Shown here piece after piece: positions 29,849 to 41,060 of a stretch of DNA of 64,000 nt (position 1 is the stretch's first letter; the number at the start of each line of letters is the position of its first letter). Origin of the DNA: Bordetella genomosp. 13. GTDB lineage: Bacteria; Pseudomonadota; Gammaproteobacteria; Burkholderiales; Burkholderiaceae_B. The position numbers and the translations under genes were made by a program. The DNA is taken from positions 3,038,001 to 3,102,000 of the forward strand of contig NZ_CP021111.1 of the NCBI RefSeq assembly GCF_002119665.1. The letters run 5' to 3'. The notes under the pieces are model-generated. The model saw only the letters and a program-made list of their open reading frames with translations, made no database searches and was not told where the DNA came from.

Positions 29849-29982
29849 GTCCTCTGCCTGTGCCATCGGGCCGCTCCGGCCAATTGGAGGGAGGGCAGCC
29901 CCCGCAGGGGGCCGAGGGCGCCTGATGGCGCGCCCGAGCCGACCGACTTGGCCGGGGCGGCCCGATGGCACAGGCAGAGGAC
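29849..29982 (+). repeat. Long palindromic element, copy B
   Basis: A 35-base arm (29849-29883) is repeated in inverted form at 29948-29982 with one mismatch. Both copies keep the ends CCTCTG/CAGAGG, the GGCCAATTGGAGG and GACTTGGCC junctions, and the GAGGGCGCCTGATGGCGCGC block. The arms differ from those of copy A at about ten positions, yet each copy keeps its own arms complementary. The inner hairpin changes from GTCCCC/GGGGAC to GCCCCC/GGGGGC, also a paired change. Confidence 0.85.
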
Positions 29983-30125
29983 GCCTCAGAACACAGAATG
30001 CCTCCCCACAAGCACGAATCCCACGCAAGAACGCCAATCAACCTACCGATGACTTCCCGACAACGCCATCGTCCGCCCGCACGATACTGCAACCAGCATG
30101 GCGCACGGCACATGAGAACTGGCCA

Positions 30126-30175
30126 TAAGAAAGGGCAGACCCTTCCCCGCATGAAAGCGGAAAACGAATCTGCCC
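30126..30175 (-). terminator. Terminator downstream of gap
   Basis: On the minus strand GGGCAGA (30175-30169) pairs with TCTGCCC (30139-30133), with an inner CCGC/GCGG hairpin, followed by TTTCTTAT. It begins 23 bases after the gap stop codon and is a good intrinsic terminator candidate, which would separate gap from pgk transcription. Confidence 0.7.
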
Positions 30176-30197
30176 CTACGCCGTAACCCTGCGGCGA

Positions 30198-33262
<3,065 letters not shown>

Positions 33263-33439
33263 TCGACGGGCTCTTGATCGAAGCGGGTTGAACGCAGCGG
33301 CTGGCGCCAGGCGCAGGCCTGCAAAAGCTCAAGATTTTAGCACCCGGGCGCGGACGGCCCGGCCGGACCGCGGGACGCGCCCCGCGCACGGCAAAATGGT
33401 AGGCTTGCCCGCCACGACCCCCTGTCCCGCATTCCGCCC

Positions 33440-34171
33440 ATGTCCCTTCCCCGCTTCTTCTGCGACGTTCCGCTGGCCTCCGGCGCGCTGCTGCCGCTGC
33501 CCGAAGCGCTGGCCCATCACGCGGTACGCGTGCTGCGGCTGCGCGACGGCGACGGACTGGTGCTGTTCGACGGAACGGGCGGCGAATACCCCGCGGTACT
33601 GCATGTCGACGGGCGCCAGGCCAGCGCGCAGCTGGGCGAGTTGCTGCCGCGCGAGGCGGAGCTGAAAGGCGGCATCACGCTGGTGCAGGGCCTGCCCAGC
33701 GGCGACAAAATGGACTGGGTGGTCGAGAAGGCCGTGGAGCTGGGCGCGGGGCGCGTCGCGCCCATCAGCGCACAGCGCAGCGTGGTGCAGCTGGCCGGCG
33801 CGCGGGCCGACAAGCGGCTGGCGCACTGGCGACGCATCGCGCAGTCCGCCGCGGAACAATGCGGGCGCAACCGTCTGATGCAGGTGGACACGCCCTGCGC
33901 CCTGGCCGAATGGCTGCGCCAGCCGCCGCAGGGCTTGCGCCTGCTGTGCCATCCCGAGGCCGCCGACACGCTGGCCACGGCCCTGTCCGTACGGCCGGCG
34001 CCGGCGCATCTGGAATTGCTGGTAGGCCCCGAGGGGGGATGGTCGGACGCCGAGCTTCAGGCCGCGCGGCAGGCCGGCGTACAGGCGGTGCGCTTCGGTC
34101 CGCGGGTGTTGCGCACCGAGACCGCGGGCCTGGCGCTGATCGCCGCCGCCACGGCCCTGCTCGGTTGGTAG
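33440..34171 (+). CDS. rsmE: 16S rRNA (uracil1498-N3)-methyltransferase
   Basis: RsmE methylates U1498 of 16S rRNA in the mature 30S subunit using SAM. The 243-residue product has a PUA-like N-terminus (MSLPRFFCDVPLASGALLPL; HAVRVLRLRDGDGLVLFDG) and a SPOUT domain with KMDWVVEKAVELG near 90, RNRLMQVDTP near 142 and the knot signature LLVGPEGGWSDAELQAA near 194-210, ending RVLRTETAGLALIAA. All conserved points of the family are present. It is divergent from tkt and convergent with the barstar gene. Confidence 0.95.
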   Translation: MSLPRFFCDVPLASGALLPLPEALAHHAVRVLRLRDGDGLVLFDGTGGEYPAVLHVDGRQASAQLGELLPREAELKGGITLVQGLPSGDKMDWVVEKAVELGAGRVAPISAQRSVVQLAGARADKRLAHWRRIAQSAAEQCGRNRLMQVDTPCALAEWLRQPPQGLRLLCHPEAADTLATALSVRPAPAHLELLVGPEGGWSDAELQAARQAGVQAVRFGPRVLRTETAGLALIAAATALLGW

Positions 34172-34198
34172 CTCAATGATTGAGGCGTCGTCGGCGGC

Positions 34199-34663
34199 TC
34201 AGGCCTCGCCGTAGGGCGCCGCGGCCACGCCGGGCTCGGGATCGGGATGGCGTCCCGCATGCTCGACCACATAGCAGAACAGGCGCCCGTTCTCGCGCGC
34301 GAATTCCGCCGCGTCGGCGCACACGCCCTCGATGCTGGCGGCATCTTCGGCCAGGGCGGGGTCGCCCGAATGCAGCCGATACAGCCACAGCACCACGCCT
34401 TCCTTGTGATCGAGCACGGTGTCGCACAGACAGTCGTAGAGGGCATCGAGGTTGCCGCCGAAATACTCGGGAAAATCCACCGCCTTGGCGATGGCCCGCA
34501 GCACGGCCGAGCGGCTGCGCGCGCGGTCGCAGTCAGCCACCTGCAGCGTCATGCCGAGCTCTTGCGCGGCATCGACCATGGCCTGTTTTTCGACGCCATC
34601 GTGGTCGATGGCACCACCACGTCGCAACTGGCGCAGCAGAGTAGATTGGCCATTCCGCGTCAT
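34199..34663 (-). CDS. Barstar-family (barnase inhibitor-like) protein
   Basis: A 154-residue cytoplasmic protein with a barstar fold. The signature VDFPEYFGGNLDALYDCLCD near residues 63-82 corresponds to the helix of barstar that enters the barnase active site. The usual barstar is about 90 residues; here an N-terminal part of about 35 residues and a C-terminal tail are added. No ribonuclease of the barnase type is seen in the window, so it is an orphan inhibitor or has another partner. Its start overlaps the stop of the upstream patatin gene by 4 bases (ATGA), so the two are translationally coupled. Confidence 0.87.
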   Translation of the reverse strand: MTRNGQSTLLRQLRRGGAIDHDGVEKQAMVDAAQELGMTLQVADCDRARSRSAVLRAIAKAVDFPEYFGGNLDALYDCLCDTVLDHKEGVVLWLYRLHSGDPALAEDAASIEGVCADAAEFARENGRLFCYVVEHAGRHPDPEPGVAAAPYGEA

Positions 34664-35874
34664 GCCCGGGCCTCCTCGAAAAACCTGGCGACTTCATCAA
34701 TACGCCGCATCGTATCGGCATAACCCAGTTCGATCAATCGCCGTGTGTATCCAGCTTCGAACAGCAGGTAGGACATCAATGCGCCGCCCCCTGGACTGTC
34801 CGGTTCGGACGATACGCCGAGCACGCGGAAAAGCGTGCGCGCCTCCGACGGCAGGTCATCGAGGTGGTCCAGCGCGAGCTGATCCAGCGAGCAACTCGGC
34901 GTGAGCGTCAGCACGTCCACGCGCCGCGTGGCGGACCCGTTGGGCAGCATGGCATGCTCCAGCAGCGCGTTGGTACGTTCCAGGCGTTCCACGTCCACGG
35001 CAAGGCTGTCCAGGAAGATGCTGGACATGGCATGCCCCGCCACCTGCGCCAGCGAGGGATACGGCGGTTCGTCGGTGCGATCTTCGGGATGCGTATCGTC
35101 GCGGTAGCCGGTGCCGATCACCAGCACGCGGTCGGCGCCCAGATGGATGGCGGGACTGATGGGCGCCAGCTGGCGCATCGAGCCGTCGCCGCACCACTCG
35201 ACCTGGCCGTGCACCCGCACCGCACGGGCGGGGAACACGAACGGAATCGCCGAGGAGGCCATCAAATGATCGACGGTGATGGGCGTGGGCACGGCCCGGC
35301 GCAGGAAGCGATGCCACGGCTCGATGGGCCGGCCGGCCTGGTAGAACGTCAGATGCTCGCCGCTGGTGTAGCCCGATGCGGTGACGGCCAGCGCCGATAC
35401 GAAGCCGCGCTGAAGATTGACCTGCAGCCGATGCAGGTTCACCACGCGCGTCAGCAGTTCGGCCAACGGCGTATTGTCCAGCAGCGACCTGGGGCGCTTG
35501 GCGGCCTTGCCGGACATCATCCAGCCCAGCGACAGCAGCCCCAGCCAGCGCACGCCGGTGCGCGCCAGGCTGGAGGCGTCGGCGCGATAGACCATCGAAG
35601 TCTCCAGCGTCTCCCACAGGCGCCGCATGCGCCGCACCGCCCGCTGCGGCGTGTGCGCGCGGCACGCCAGCGCCGCGGCGTTGATGGCGCCGGCCGACGT
35701 GCCGCAGATGATGGGGAAAGGATTGACGAAGCCCGGCCGCTGCTCCGGATCCAGGATATCGAAAATGGCGGCCAGCACGCCGACCTGGTAGGCGGCGCGC
35801 GCGCCGCCCCCTGTCAGCACCAGGCCGGTCGACCTGGACGAGGGCCGCTGCAGGACCGGCAAGCCGGATGTCAC
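34660..35874 (-). CDS. Patatin-like phospholipase
   Basis: A 404-residue protein with the patatin catalytic dyad fold. The oxyanion loop GLVLTGGGARAAYQVGVL is near residues 17-34, the nucleophile Ser is in GTSAGAINAAAL near 58-69, and the Asp is in WCGDGSMRQLAP near 227-238 (DGS in place of the more usual DGG/DGA). A C-terminal region of about 130 residues has no clear domain. It should hydrolyse acyl esters of lipids. There is no signal peptide. It begins 4 bases downstream of the maeB stop in the same direction and overlaps the barstar gene at its end, so maeB-patatin-barstar may be one transcript. Confidence 0.88.
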   Translation of the reverse strand: MTSGLPVLQRPSSRSTGLVLTGGGARAAYQVGVLAAIFDILDPEQRPGFVNPFPIICGTSAGAINAAALACRAHTPQRAVRRMRRLWETLETSMVYRADASSLARTGVRWLGLLSLGWMMSGKAAKRPRSLLDNTPLAELLTRVVNLHRLQVNLQRGFVSALAVTASGYTSGEHLTFYQAGRPIEPWHRFLRRAVPTPITVDHLMASSAIPFVFPARAVRVHGQVEWCGDGSMRQLAPISPAIHLGADRVLVIGTGYRDDTHPEDRTDEPPYPSLAQVAGHAMSSIFLDSLAVDVERLERTNALLEHAMLPNGSATRRVDVLTLTPSCSLDQLALDHLDDLPSEARTLFRVLGVSSEPDSPGGGALMSYLLFEAGYTRRLIELGYADTMRRIDEVARFFEEARA

Positions 35875-35878
35875 GTCC

Positions 35879-38167
35879 TTAGCGCGGCGTGTTGGCGTCG
35901 ACGACCGTCAAGGCGGTCATGTTGATGATGCGACGCACGGTGGCGCTGGAGGTCAGGATGCTGACCGGCGCGCGGGCGCCCAGCAGGAAGGGGCCGACGG
36001 CCACGTTGCCGCCGGCCGCGGTCTTCAGCAGGTTGTACGCGATGTTGCCCGAATCGACGTTGGGGCACACCAGCAGGTTGGCCTCGCCCTTGAGCGTGGA
36101 CGACGGCAGGATGCGCAGGCGCAGCGCCTCGTCCAGCGCGCAGTCGCCATGCATCTCGCCGTCGATCTCGAGTTCGGGCGCGGCCTCGCGCACCAGTTCG
36201 AGCACGCGGCGCATCTTCGTGCCCGAGGTCCAGTTTCCCGTGCCGAAGTTCGAGCGCGACAGCAGCGCGACCTTGGGCGCCAGGTTCAGGCGCCGCATCT
36301 CGTCGGCCGCGGCCACGGTGAATTCGGCGATCTGCTCGGCCGTGGGGTCGTCGTTGACGTGCGTGTCCACCAGCGCCACCGTGCGCTCGTCCAGCAGCAG
36401 GATGTTCATCGCGGCGTAGGTGTTGGCGCCGGGGCACTTGCCGATCACTTCGTCGATGAAGCGCAGGTGGTCGTGGTACGCGCCCACCGTGCCGCAGATC
36501 ATGCCGTCGGCGTCACCCAGCCGCACCATCATCGCGCCGATCAAGGTCAGGCGACGGCGCATCTCGACGCGCGCCATTTCCTTGGTGATGCCGCGGCGGC
36601 ACATCAGTTCCCAGTACGTGGTCCAGTACTGATGGAAGCGCTCGTCGTATTCCGGGTTGGTGACTTCCACGTCCTGGCCCAGCCTCAGCCGCAGGCCGAA
36701 CTTCTCGATGCGCGCCGACAGCACCGACGGGCGGCCCACCAGGATGGGCTTGGCCAGGCCTTCGTCCACCACCACCTGCACCGCGCGCAGCACCCGCTCG
36801 TCCTCGCCTTCGGTGAACACGATGCGAGCCTTGGCGCCCTCGCGCACCAGCCGCTTGGCCGCGCCGAACAGCGGTTTCATGAAGGCGCCCGAGTGGTACA
36901 CGAACTGCTGCAGCTGCTCGACGTAAGCGTCGAGATCGGCCAGCGGCCGCGTGGCCACGCCGCCTTCCATGGCCGCACGGGCCACCGCCGGCGCGATGCG
37001 CACGATCAGGCGCGGATCGAAGGGCTTGGGAATGAGATATTCACGGCCGAAGCACAGATCGTAGGTACCGTACGCGGCGGCGACCACCTCGTTCTGCTCT
37101 TCCTGCGCCAGGCCGGCAATGGCGTACACCGCCGCCATCTCCATCTCGCGCGTGATGGTGGTGGCCCCCACGTCCAGCGCGCCGCGGAAGATGTACGGAA
37201 AGCACAGCACGTTGTTGACCTGGTTCGGATAGTCCGAACGGCCCGTGGCCATGACCACGTCGTCGCGCACCGAATGCGCCAGTTCCGGCAGGATCTCGGG
37301 ATTGGGATTGGCCAGCGCCAGGATCAGCGGCTGCGCGGCCATCCTGGCCACCATCTCGGGCTTGAGCACGCCGCCGGCCGACAGGCCCAGGAACACGTCG
37401 GCGCCTTCGATCACCTCGGCCAGCTTGCGCGCATCGGTCCGCTTCGCGTAGCGCGCCTTGTCCGGATCCATGAGCGTGGTGCGGCCTTCGTAGACCACGC
37501 CTTCGATGTCGGTCACCCACACATGCTCCAGCGGCAGGCCCAGGTCCACCATCAGGTCCAGGCAGGCCAGCGCCGCCGCGCCCGCGCCCGACGTGACCAC
37601 CTTGACCTGCGAGATGTCCTTGCCCACGACCTTCAGGCCGTTGATGAAGGCCGCACAGACCGTGATGGCCGTGCCGTGCTGGTCGTCATGGAACACCGGG
37701 ATCTTCATGCGCTCGCGCAGCTTGCGCTCGACCGTGAAGCACTCCGGCGCCTTGATGTCCTCGAGGTTGATGCCGCCGAACGTGGGCTCCAGTCCCGCGA
37801 TGATGTCCACCAGCTTGTCCGGATCGGATTCGTTGATCTCGATGTCGAACACGTCGATGCCGGCGAACTTCTTGAACAGCACCGCCTTGCCTTCCATCAC
37901 CGGCTTGGACGCCAGCGCGCCGATGTTGCCCAGCCCCAGCACCGCCGTGCCGTTGGTGATGACCCCCACCAGGTTGCCGCGGCCGGTGTAGCGGAACGCG
38001 TCCATCGGTTCGGCAACGATTTCCTCGCAGGCAGCCGCCACGCCGGGCGTATACGCCAGCGCCAGGTCGCGCTGGGTGACCAGGGGCTTGCTGGCGTTGA
38101 CCGAGATTTTCCCGGGCTTGGGAAATTCGTGGTAATCGAGGGCGGCCTGGCGGTTATTCGTGTTCAT
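35879..38167 (-). CDS. maeB: NADP-dependent malic enzyme with phosphotransacetylase-like domain
   Basis: This enzyme decarboxylates malate to pyruvate and makes NADPH. The 762-residue product is the MaeB two-part type. The malic enzyme half (about 1-430) shows [20 protein letters not shown] near 26-45, [20 protein letters not shown] near 70-89, [20 protein letters not shown] near 158 and an NAD(P)-binding segment [17 protein letters not shown]. The C-terminal half (about 435-760) resembles phosphate acetyltransferase, which in MaeB proteins is regulatory and not catalytic. Length matches the family. It is divergent from a LysR-type gene, with 117 bases between. Confidence 0.96.
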   Translation of the reverse strand: MNTNNRQAALDYHEFPKPGKISVNASKPLVTQRDLALAYTPGVAAACEEIVAEPMDAFRYTGRGNLVGVITNGTAVLGLGNIGALASKPVMEGKAVLFKKFAGIDVFDIEINESDPDKLVDIIAGLEPTFGGINLEDIKAPECFTVERKLRERMKIPVFHDDQHGTAITVCAAFINGLKVVGKDISQVKVVTSGAGAAALACLDLMVDLGLPLEHVWVTDIEGVVYEGRTTLMDPDKARYAKRTDARKLAEVIEGADVFLGLSAGGVLKPEMVARMAAQPLILALANPNPEILPELAHSVRDDVVMATGRSDYPNQVNNVLCFPYIFRGALDVGATTITREMEMAAVYAIAGLAQEEQNEVVAAAYGTYDLCFGREYLIPKPFDPRLIVRIAPAVARAAMEGGVATRPLADLDAYVEQLQQFVYHSGAFMKPLFGAAKRLVREGAKARIVFTEGEDERVLRAVQVVVDEGLAKPILVGRPSVLSARIEKFGLRLRLGQDVEVTNPEYDERFHQYWTTYWELMCRRGITKEMARVEMRRRLTLIGAMMVRLGDADGMICGTVGAYHDHLRFIDEVIGKCPGANTYAAMNILLLDERTVALVDTHVNDDPTAEQIAEFTVAAADEMRRLNLAPKVALLSRSNFGTGNWTSGTKMRRVLELVREAAPELEIDGEMHGDCALDEALRLRILPSSTLKGEANLLVCPNVDSGNIAYNLLKTAAGGNVAVGPFLLGARAPVSILTSSATVRRIINMTALTVVDANTPR

Positions 38168-38254
38168 TGCGTACCGATTGTGTAAGTGAGATGACGAACC
38201 GGTGACATCCTACGCGCCTGCCATAAGGCAATTATTCGGATTTGCTATGCTCCC

Positions 38255-38270
38255 ATAAGAAAAACCTTAT
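38255..38270. promoter_or_regulatory. Candidate LysR-type operator between maeB and the LysR gene
   Basis: ATAAG, six bases, CTTAT: an inverted repeat with the T-N11-A layout of LysR-type binding sites, 14 bases before the regulator's ATG. A further CATAAGG (38222-38228) lies 27 bases upstream and may be a second half-site. Confidence 0.55.
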
Positions 38271-38284
38271 TCCTCATTGCCCGC

Positions 38285-39256
38285 ATGGCCGATTTTCAGT
38301 CCGATGAGACCGCCAGGCGCCTGGCCTCCCGCCTCAAGATGCGGCACCTGGCGCTGCTGCTGCAGATCCGCCAGCACGGCTCGCTGACGCGCGCGGCCGA
38401 GCGCATGGCCATCAGCCAGCCCGCCCTGACCAACACCCTGGCCGAGCTCGAAGCCATGTTCGGCGCACCGCTGTTCGACCGCTCGGTGCGCGGCATGGCC
38501 CCCACCGCCCTGGGCGAGGTGGTGCTGGCCCGCGCCCAGGCCATGCTGCAAGACCTGCAGCGCCTGGTCGACGACATGGAGGCGGTCGCTTCGGGGCACG
38601 CCGCCCACCTGCACGTGGGCGTCACGCCCTTCATTCCGGGGCGCATTCTTGCCACGGCGGTACACCAGGCGCAGCCCGACGGCCGCCGGCTGACCCTTAC
38701 CCTGCACGAAGGCGCGGTGGCCGACCTGCTGCCGCAGTTGCGCGGCCATGCGTTGGACCTGGTGGTGGGTCCGGCCACCTCGGGACTGGACCTGGCGCAA
38801 CTGAGCTTCGAGATGCTGTACCGCCAGCCGCCGCGCCTGATCGCCAGCCGCCGGCTGGCGGCCCGCCTGGGGCGGCAGCGCATGGACTGGCGCATGCTTG
38901 CCGAACTGGACTGGATACTGGGCGCGCCGCAGACCGGCATGCGCGCGCAACTGACCGACATCTTCCTGGGCGCGGGCATCGCCGCCCCGCTGCCCCTGGC
39001 CGAAAGCGGCTCGCCGCGCCTGATCGGCGAGATGATCGTCGCCAGCGAGCGCGCCATCTCCATCCTGCCCGCCGACATCGCCGAGGAACTGGTGCGGGTC
39101 GCCGGCGTGGCGGTGGTGCCTTACACCTTCGCGTGGAATCCGCCGCCCATCGCGCTGTTCACGCGTGCCGACGAGACGCCGCGAGCCGCCGAGCGGCTGT
39201 TCGCCGCCGCGCTGCGCGACAGTTGCAGGCAACTCTACCCGGCAATGATCGCGTAG
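38285..39256 (+). CDS. LysR-family transcriptional regulator
   Basis: A 323-residue regulator. The N-terminal winged helix-turn-helix is clear: MRHLALLLQIRQHGSLTRAA near 19-38, then the recognition helix AISQPALTNTLAELEAMFG and LFDRSVRGMAPTALGEVVL. The ligand domain follows (LHVGVTPFIPGRILATAV near 102). It belongs to the group similar to regulators of aromatic or C4-dicarboxylate metabolism, but the ligand is unknown. It is divergent from maeB, with a palindromic T-N11-A site between, so autoregulation and control of maeB are likely. Its stop is 7 bases from the end of the convergent hipA gene. Confidence 0.9.
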   Translation: MADFQSDETARRLASRLKMRHLALLLQIRQHGSLTRAAERMAISQPALTNTLAELEAMFGAPLFDRSVRGMAPTALGEVVLARAQAMLQDLQRLVDDMEAVASGHAAHLHVGVTPFIPGRILATAVHQAQPDGRRLTLTLHEGAVADLLPQLRGHALDLVVGPATSGLDLAQLSFEMLYRQPPRLIASRRLAARLGRQRMDWRMLAELDWILGAPQTGMRAQLTDIFLGAGIAAPLPLAESGSPRLIGEMIVASERAISILPADIAEELVRVAGVAVVPYTFAWNPPPIALFTRADETPRAAERLFAAALRDSCRQLYPAMIA

Positions 39257-39263
39257 TCCGCAT

Positions 39264-40619
39264 TCAAGCGCCCGCGGCGCGACGCGCCACCGACTGCACC
39301 ATGGGCTGCGCCATGAAATGCGCCTGCAGGTTGGCGCGCTGCCGGGGCGTCAGCGTGGCGCTTTCGATCATGCCGGGCCAGGACTGCCAGGCCGCCTTCG
39401 CGCACTCGCGCACGACCCGCGAGGCCGGCTTTTCCGGGATCCCCAATTCGGCGCAGAAGACGCGCAGCATGGCGGGCGTGAGGCTGGGCTTGCGTCCGCC
39501 GCCGGCTTGAGCGCCGCGCGGCTCCAGCCCCGCGGGCACGATGCGCAGCGCGTGGCCGGCACAGGGCTGATATGCGGAATAGGCCACCACGTCGTAGGCC
39601 GGCGCCAGCCGCGGGTCCCGACCATCGGGATAGATGACCCCCAGGTTCTTCAGATGCATGTCGGGATTGCCCAGCATCTCGTTGACGGCAATGCGGCGCA
39701 GCAGCTCGTGCACGGCGTCCTCGCCCATCGACGGAAAGGCCAGCATGGCGGCGGCCACGTCCAGGTAGCTGGCCGCCGAGTATTTCTCTTCGGGCATGGC
39801 GCCCAGGATCTGCGCGAAGTCTTCGCAATGCACGCGCGTGCCCGCCTGGCGGTCATAACGGATCACGGCCAGGAAATGCGTGTCTTCGCCGGCATCGCCC
39901 AGGTCGTATCCATGTTCGACCTGAAGCTTGCGCAGCGGCTCGAGTCGGGCCTCGCAGACCGTGACGCCCGCCGCCCGGGCCAGCGACAGAGACAGGGCCT
40001 CGAGCTCGGGCAGCAGAGGCTGCCCCACCACCGGCAGCTTGGCGATGATGTGGGTGTCGTGGTCCTTCGTGCGACCGACGTAGCGCCCGCCCGCCGCGAT
40101 CACGCCCACCTTGGGCTGCACGCCCGACAGCGACACGCCGTCTTCCATCGGGTCGGCGGTCACCGTCATTTCCAGCGCGTCCTGGTTCTGCGTGACGTAC
40201 ACCGCCAGTTCATCGCGCGAGAGCTCGACGGGTCGCGCGTAGACGTTGCCTGGCAGGTCGGCGCCGCAGGCCGCCAGCATCTCGAAATGGTCCTTGGGAT
40301 CGCACCCGCGCAGACGCGCCACATGGTCGCGGAACACGCCCTCGGGCAGCAGATTCTGGAAGAAAGCGGGCAGCAGCCACCCGTTGTGCGCGGAATGCCG
40401 TCCATTGAGCGGTTCGGCGCGCACGTCGGCCCAGAATGCGGCCTGCTCGTCCACGGTGTCGGCTACGTACGCCGCCGACAGTACCGGCGCGGCCGCGTCG
40501 CGCGCATAGCCGGACTCGGCGACGAAGCGCGTGACGGCCTCGGCCCCAGGCATGGCGTACTGGAACAATACGCCGACACGCCGAGCTCCCAGCATGATGG
40601 CCAGCGCCCTGAGGTTCAT
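39264..40619 (-). CDS. hipA: HipA-family serine/threonine kinase toxin
   Basis: A 451-residue HipA-like protein. HipA kinases phosphorylate targets such as glutamyl-tRNA synthetase and induce dormancy. Landmarks: a couple_hipA N-terminal part (LNGRHSAHNGWLLPAFFQNL near 72-91, LLPEGVFRDHVA), SLSGVQPKVGVI near 163 (the Gly-rich nucleotide-contact loop), a catalytic segment LGNPDMHLKNLGVIY near 315-329 with Asp in NPDMHLKN, and LAPAYDVVAYSAY near 340 with the metal-binding Asp. The kinase looks intact. Its start overlaps the stop of the antitoxin gene by 4 bases. The pair is a likely type II toxin-antitoxin module; action on a given target is not shown. Confidence 0.9.
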   Translation of the reverse strand: MNLRALAIMLGARRVGVLFQYAMPGAEAVTRFVAESGYARDAAAPVLSAAYVADTVDEQAAFWADVRAEPLNGRHSAHNGWLLPAFFQNLLPEGVFRDHVARLRGCDPKDHFEMLAACGADLPGNVYARPVELSRDELAVYVTQNQDALEMTVTADPMEDGVSLSGVQPKVGVIAAGGRYVGRTKDHDTHIIAKLPVVGQPLLPELEALSLSLARAAGVTVCEARLEPLRKLQVEHGYDLGDAGEDTHFLAVIRYDRQAGTRVHCEDFAQILGAMPEEKYSAASYLDVAAAMLAFPSMGEDAVHELLRRIAVNEMLGNPDMHLKNLGVIYPDGRDPRLAPAYDVVAYSAYQPCAGHALRIVPAGLEPRGAQAGGGRKPSLTPAMLRVFCAELGIPEKPASRVVRECAKAAWQSWPGMIESATLTPRQRANLQAHFMAQPMVQSVARRAAGA

Positions 40620-40933
40620 CGCGGCTCCTGGTCGTCATCGGCGCCGCGCAGCCGGCGCAGCGCCCGCTGCACCCTGGTGGGAATGCGCGCGGGGGTGGCC
40701 GCGCCGCCCTCGTCGAGTGCGGCCCGCGCCCCCTTGGGCACCAGCACCACGTCCAGCCCCATGCGGTCGGCCAGGGCCAGCAGCGTGCTGATCTTGAAAT
40801 CCTGCTCGCCGCTGAGCACGTTCGTGAGTGTGCGCTGCGATACGCCCGCGGCCTCGCGCAGGGTCGCCTGCGTCCAGCCCTGGCTTGCCAGACGCGCCTT
40901 CAATTGGGCGGACAGGCTTGGAATGGTATTCAT
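40616..40933 (-). CDS. hipB: HipB-like helix-turn-helix antitoxin
   Basis: A 105-residue XRE-family DNA-binding protein. The helix-turn-helix runs from QLKARLASQGWTQATLREAA through GVSQRTLTNVLSGEQDFKIS, near residues 10-50, followed by a LLALADRMGLDVVLVPKG strand as in HipB. A C-terminal tail of about 30 residues is basic and may be flexible. It is upstream of hipA and overlaps it by 4 bases (ATGA), as expected for an antitoxin. Two palindromic sites with AGTAGT half-sites lie directly upstream, which points to autoregulation. Confidence 0.9.
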   Translation of the reverse strand: MNTIPSLSAQLKARLASQGWTQATLREAAGVSQRTLTNVLSGEQDFKISTLLALADRMGLDVVLVPKGARAALDEGGAATPARIPTRVQRALRRLRGADDDQEPR

Positions 40934-40941
40934 GGCAGCAA

Positions 40942-40968
40942 AGTAGTGTTTATGATCGATCCACTACT
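40942..40968 (-). promoter_or_regulatory. hipBA operator site 1
   Basis: AGTAGTG and CACTACT form a 7-base inverted repeat with a 13-base spacer, starting 9 bases upstream of the hipB ATG. The AAAGTAGT half-site recurs in site 2. Confidence 0.65.
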
Positions 40969-41001
40969 ATGTTGCCACATTCGGCGATAGAAAAATAGCA
41001 A

Positions 41002-41034
41002 TAAAGTAGTATTTTTCGTACAAAAACTACTTTA
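41002..41034 (-). promoter_or_regulatory. hipBA operator site 2
   Basis: TAAAGTAGT and ACTACTTTA form a perfect 9-base inverted repeat with a 15-base spacer, in an AT-rich patch about 70-100 bases upstream of hipB and ending 27 bases before the end of amn. It shares AGTAGT half-sites with site 1; two spaced sites are compatible with cooperative HipB binding. Confidence 0.65.
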
Positions 41035-41060
41035 ATGCCACATCGGAGACCGACCGCCCA

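Larger units (their letters stand above)
29472..30197. other. 726-base gap-pgk spacer with paired palindromic elements
   Basis: No gene is supported. From the pgk side it holds the presumed pgk leader, palindromic element A (29612-29742), a 106-base spacer, element B (29849-29982), about 140 bases of plain sequence, and the terminator of gap (30126-30175, minus strand). For a glycolytic gene pair usually separated by little DNA this is a large and structured interval. Confidence 0.75.

Noticed and set aside
34199..34663. Barnase-barstar toxin-antitoxin pair
   Set aside because: No barnase-like ribonuclease gene is present on either strand near the barstar gene.
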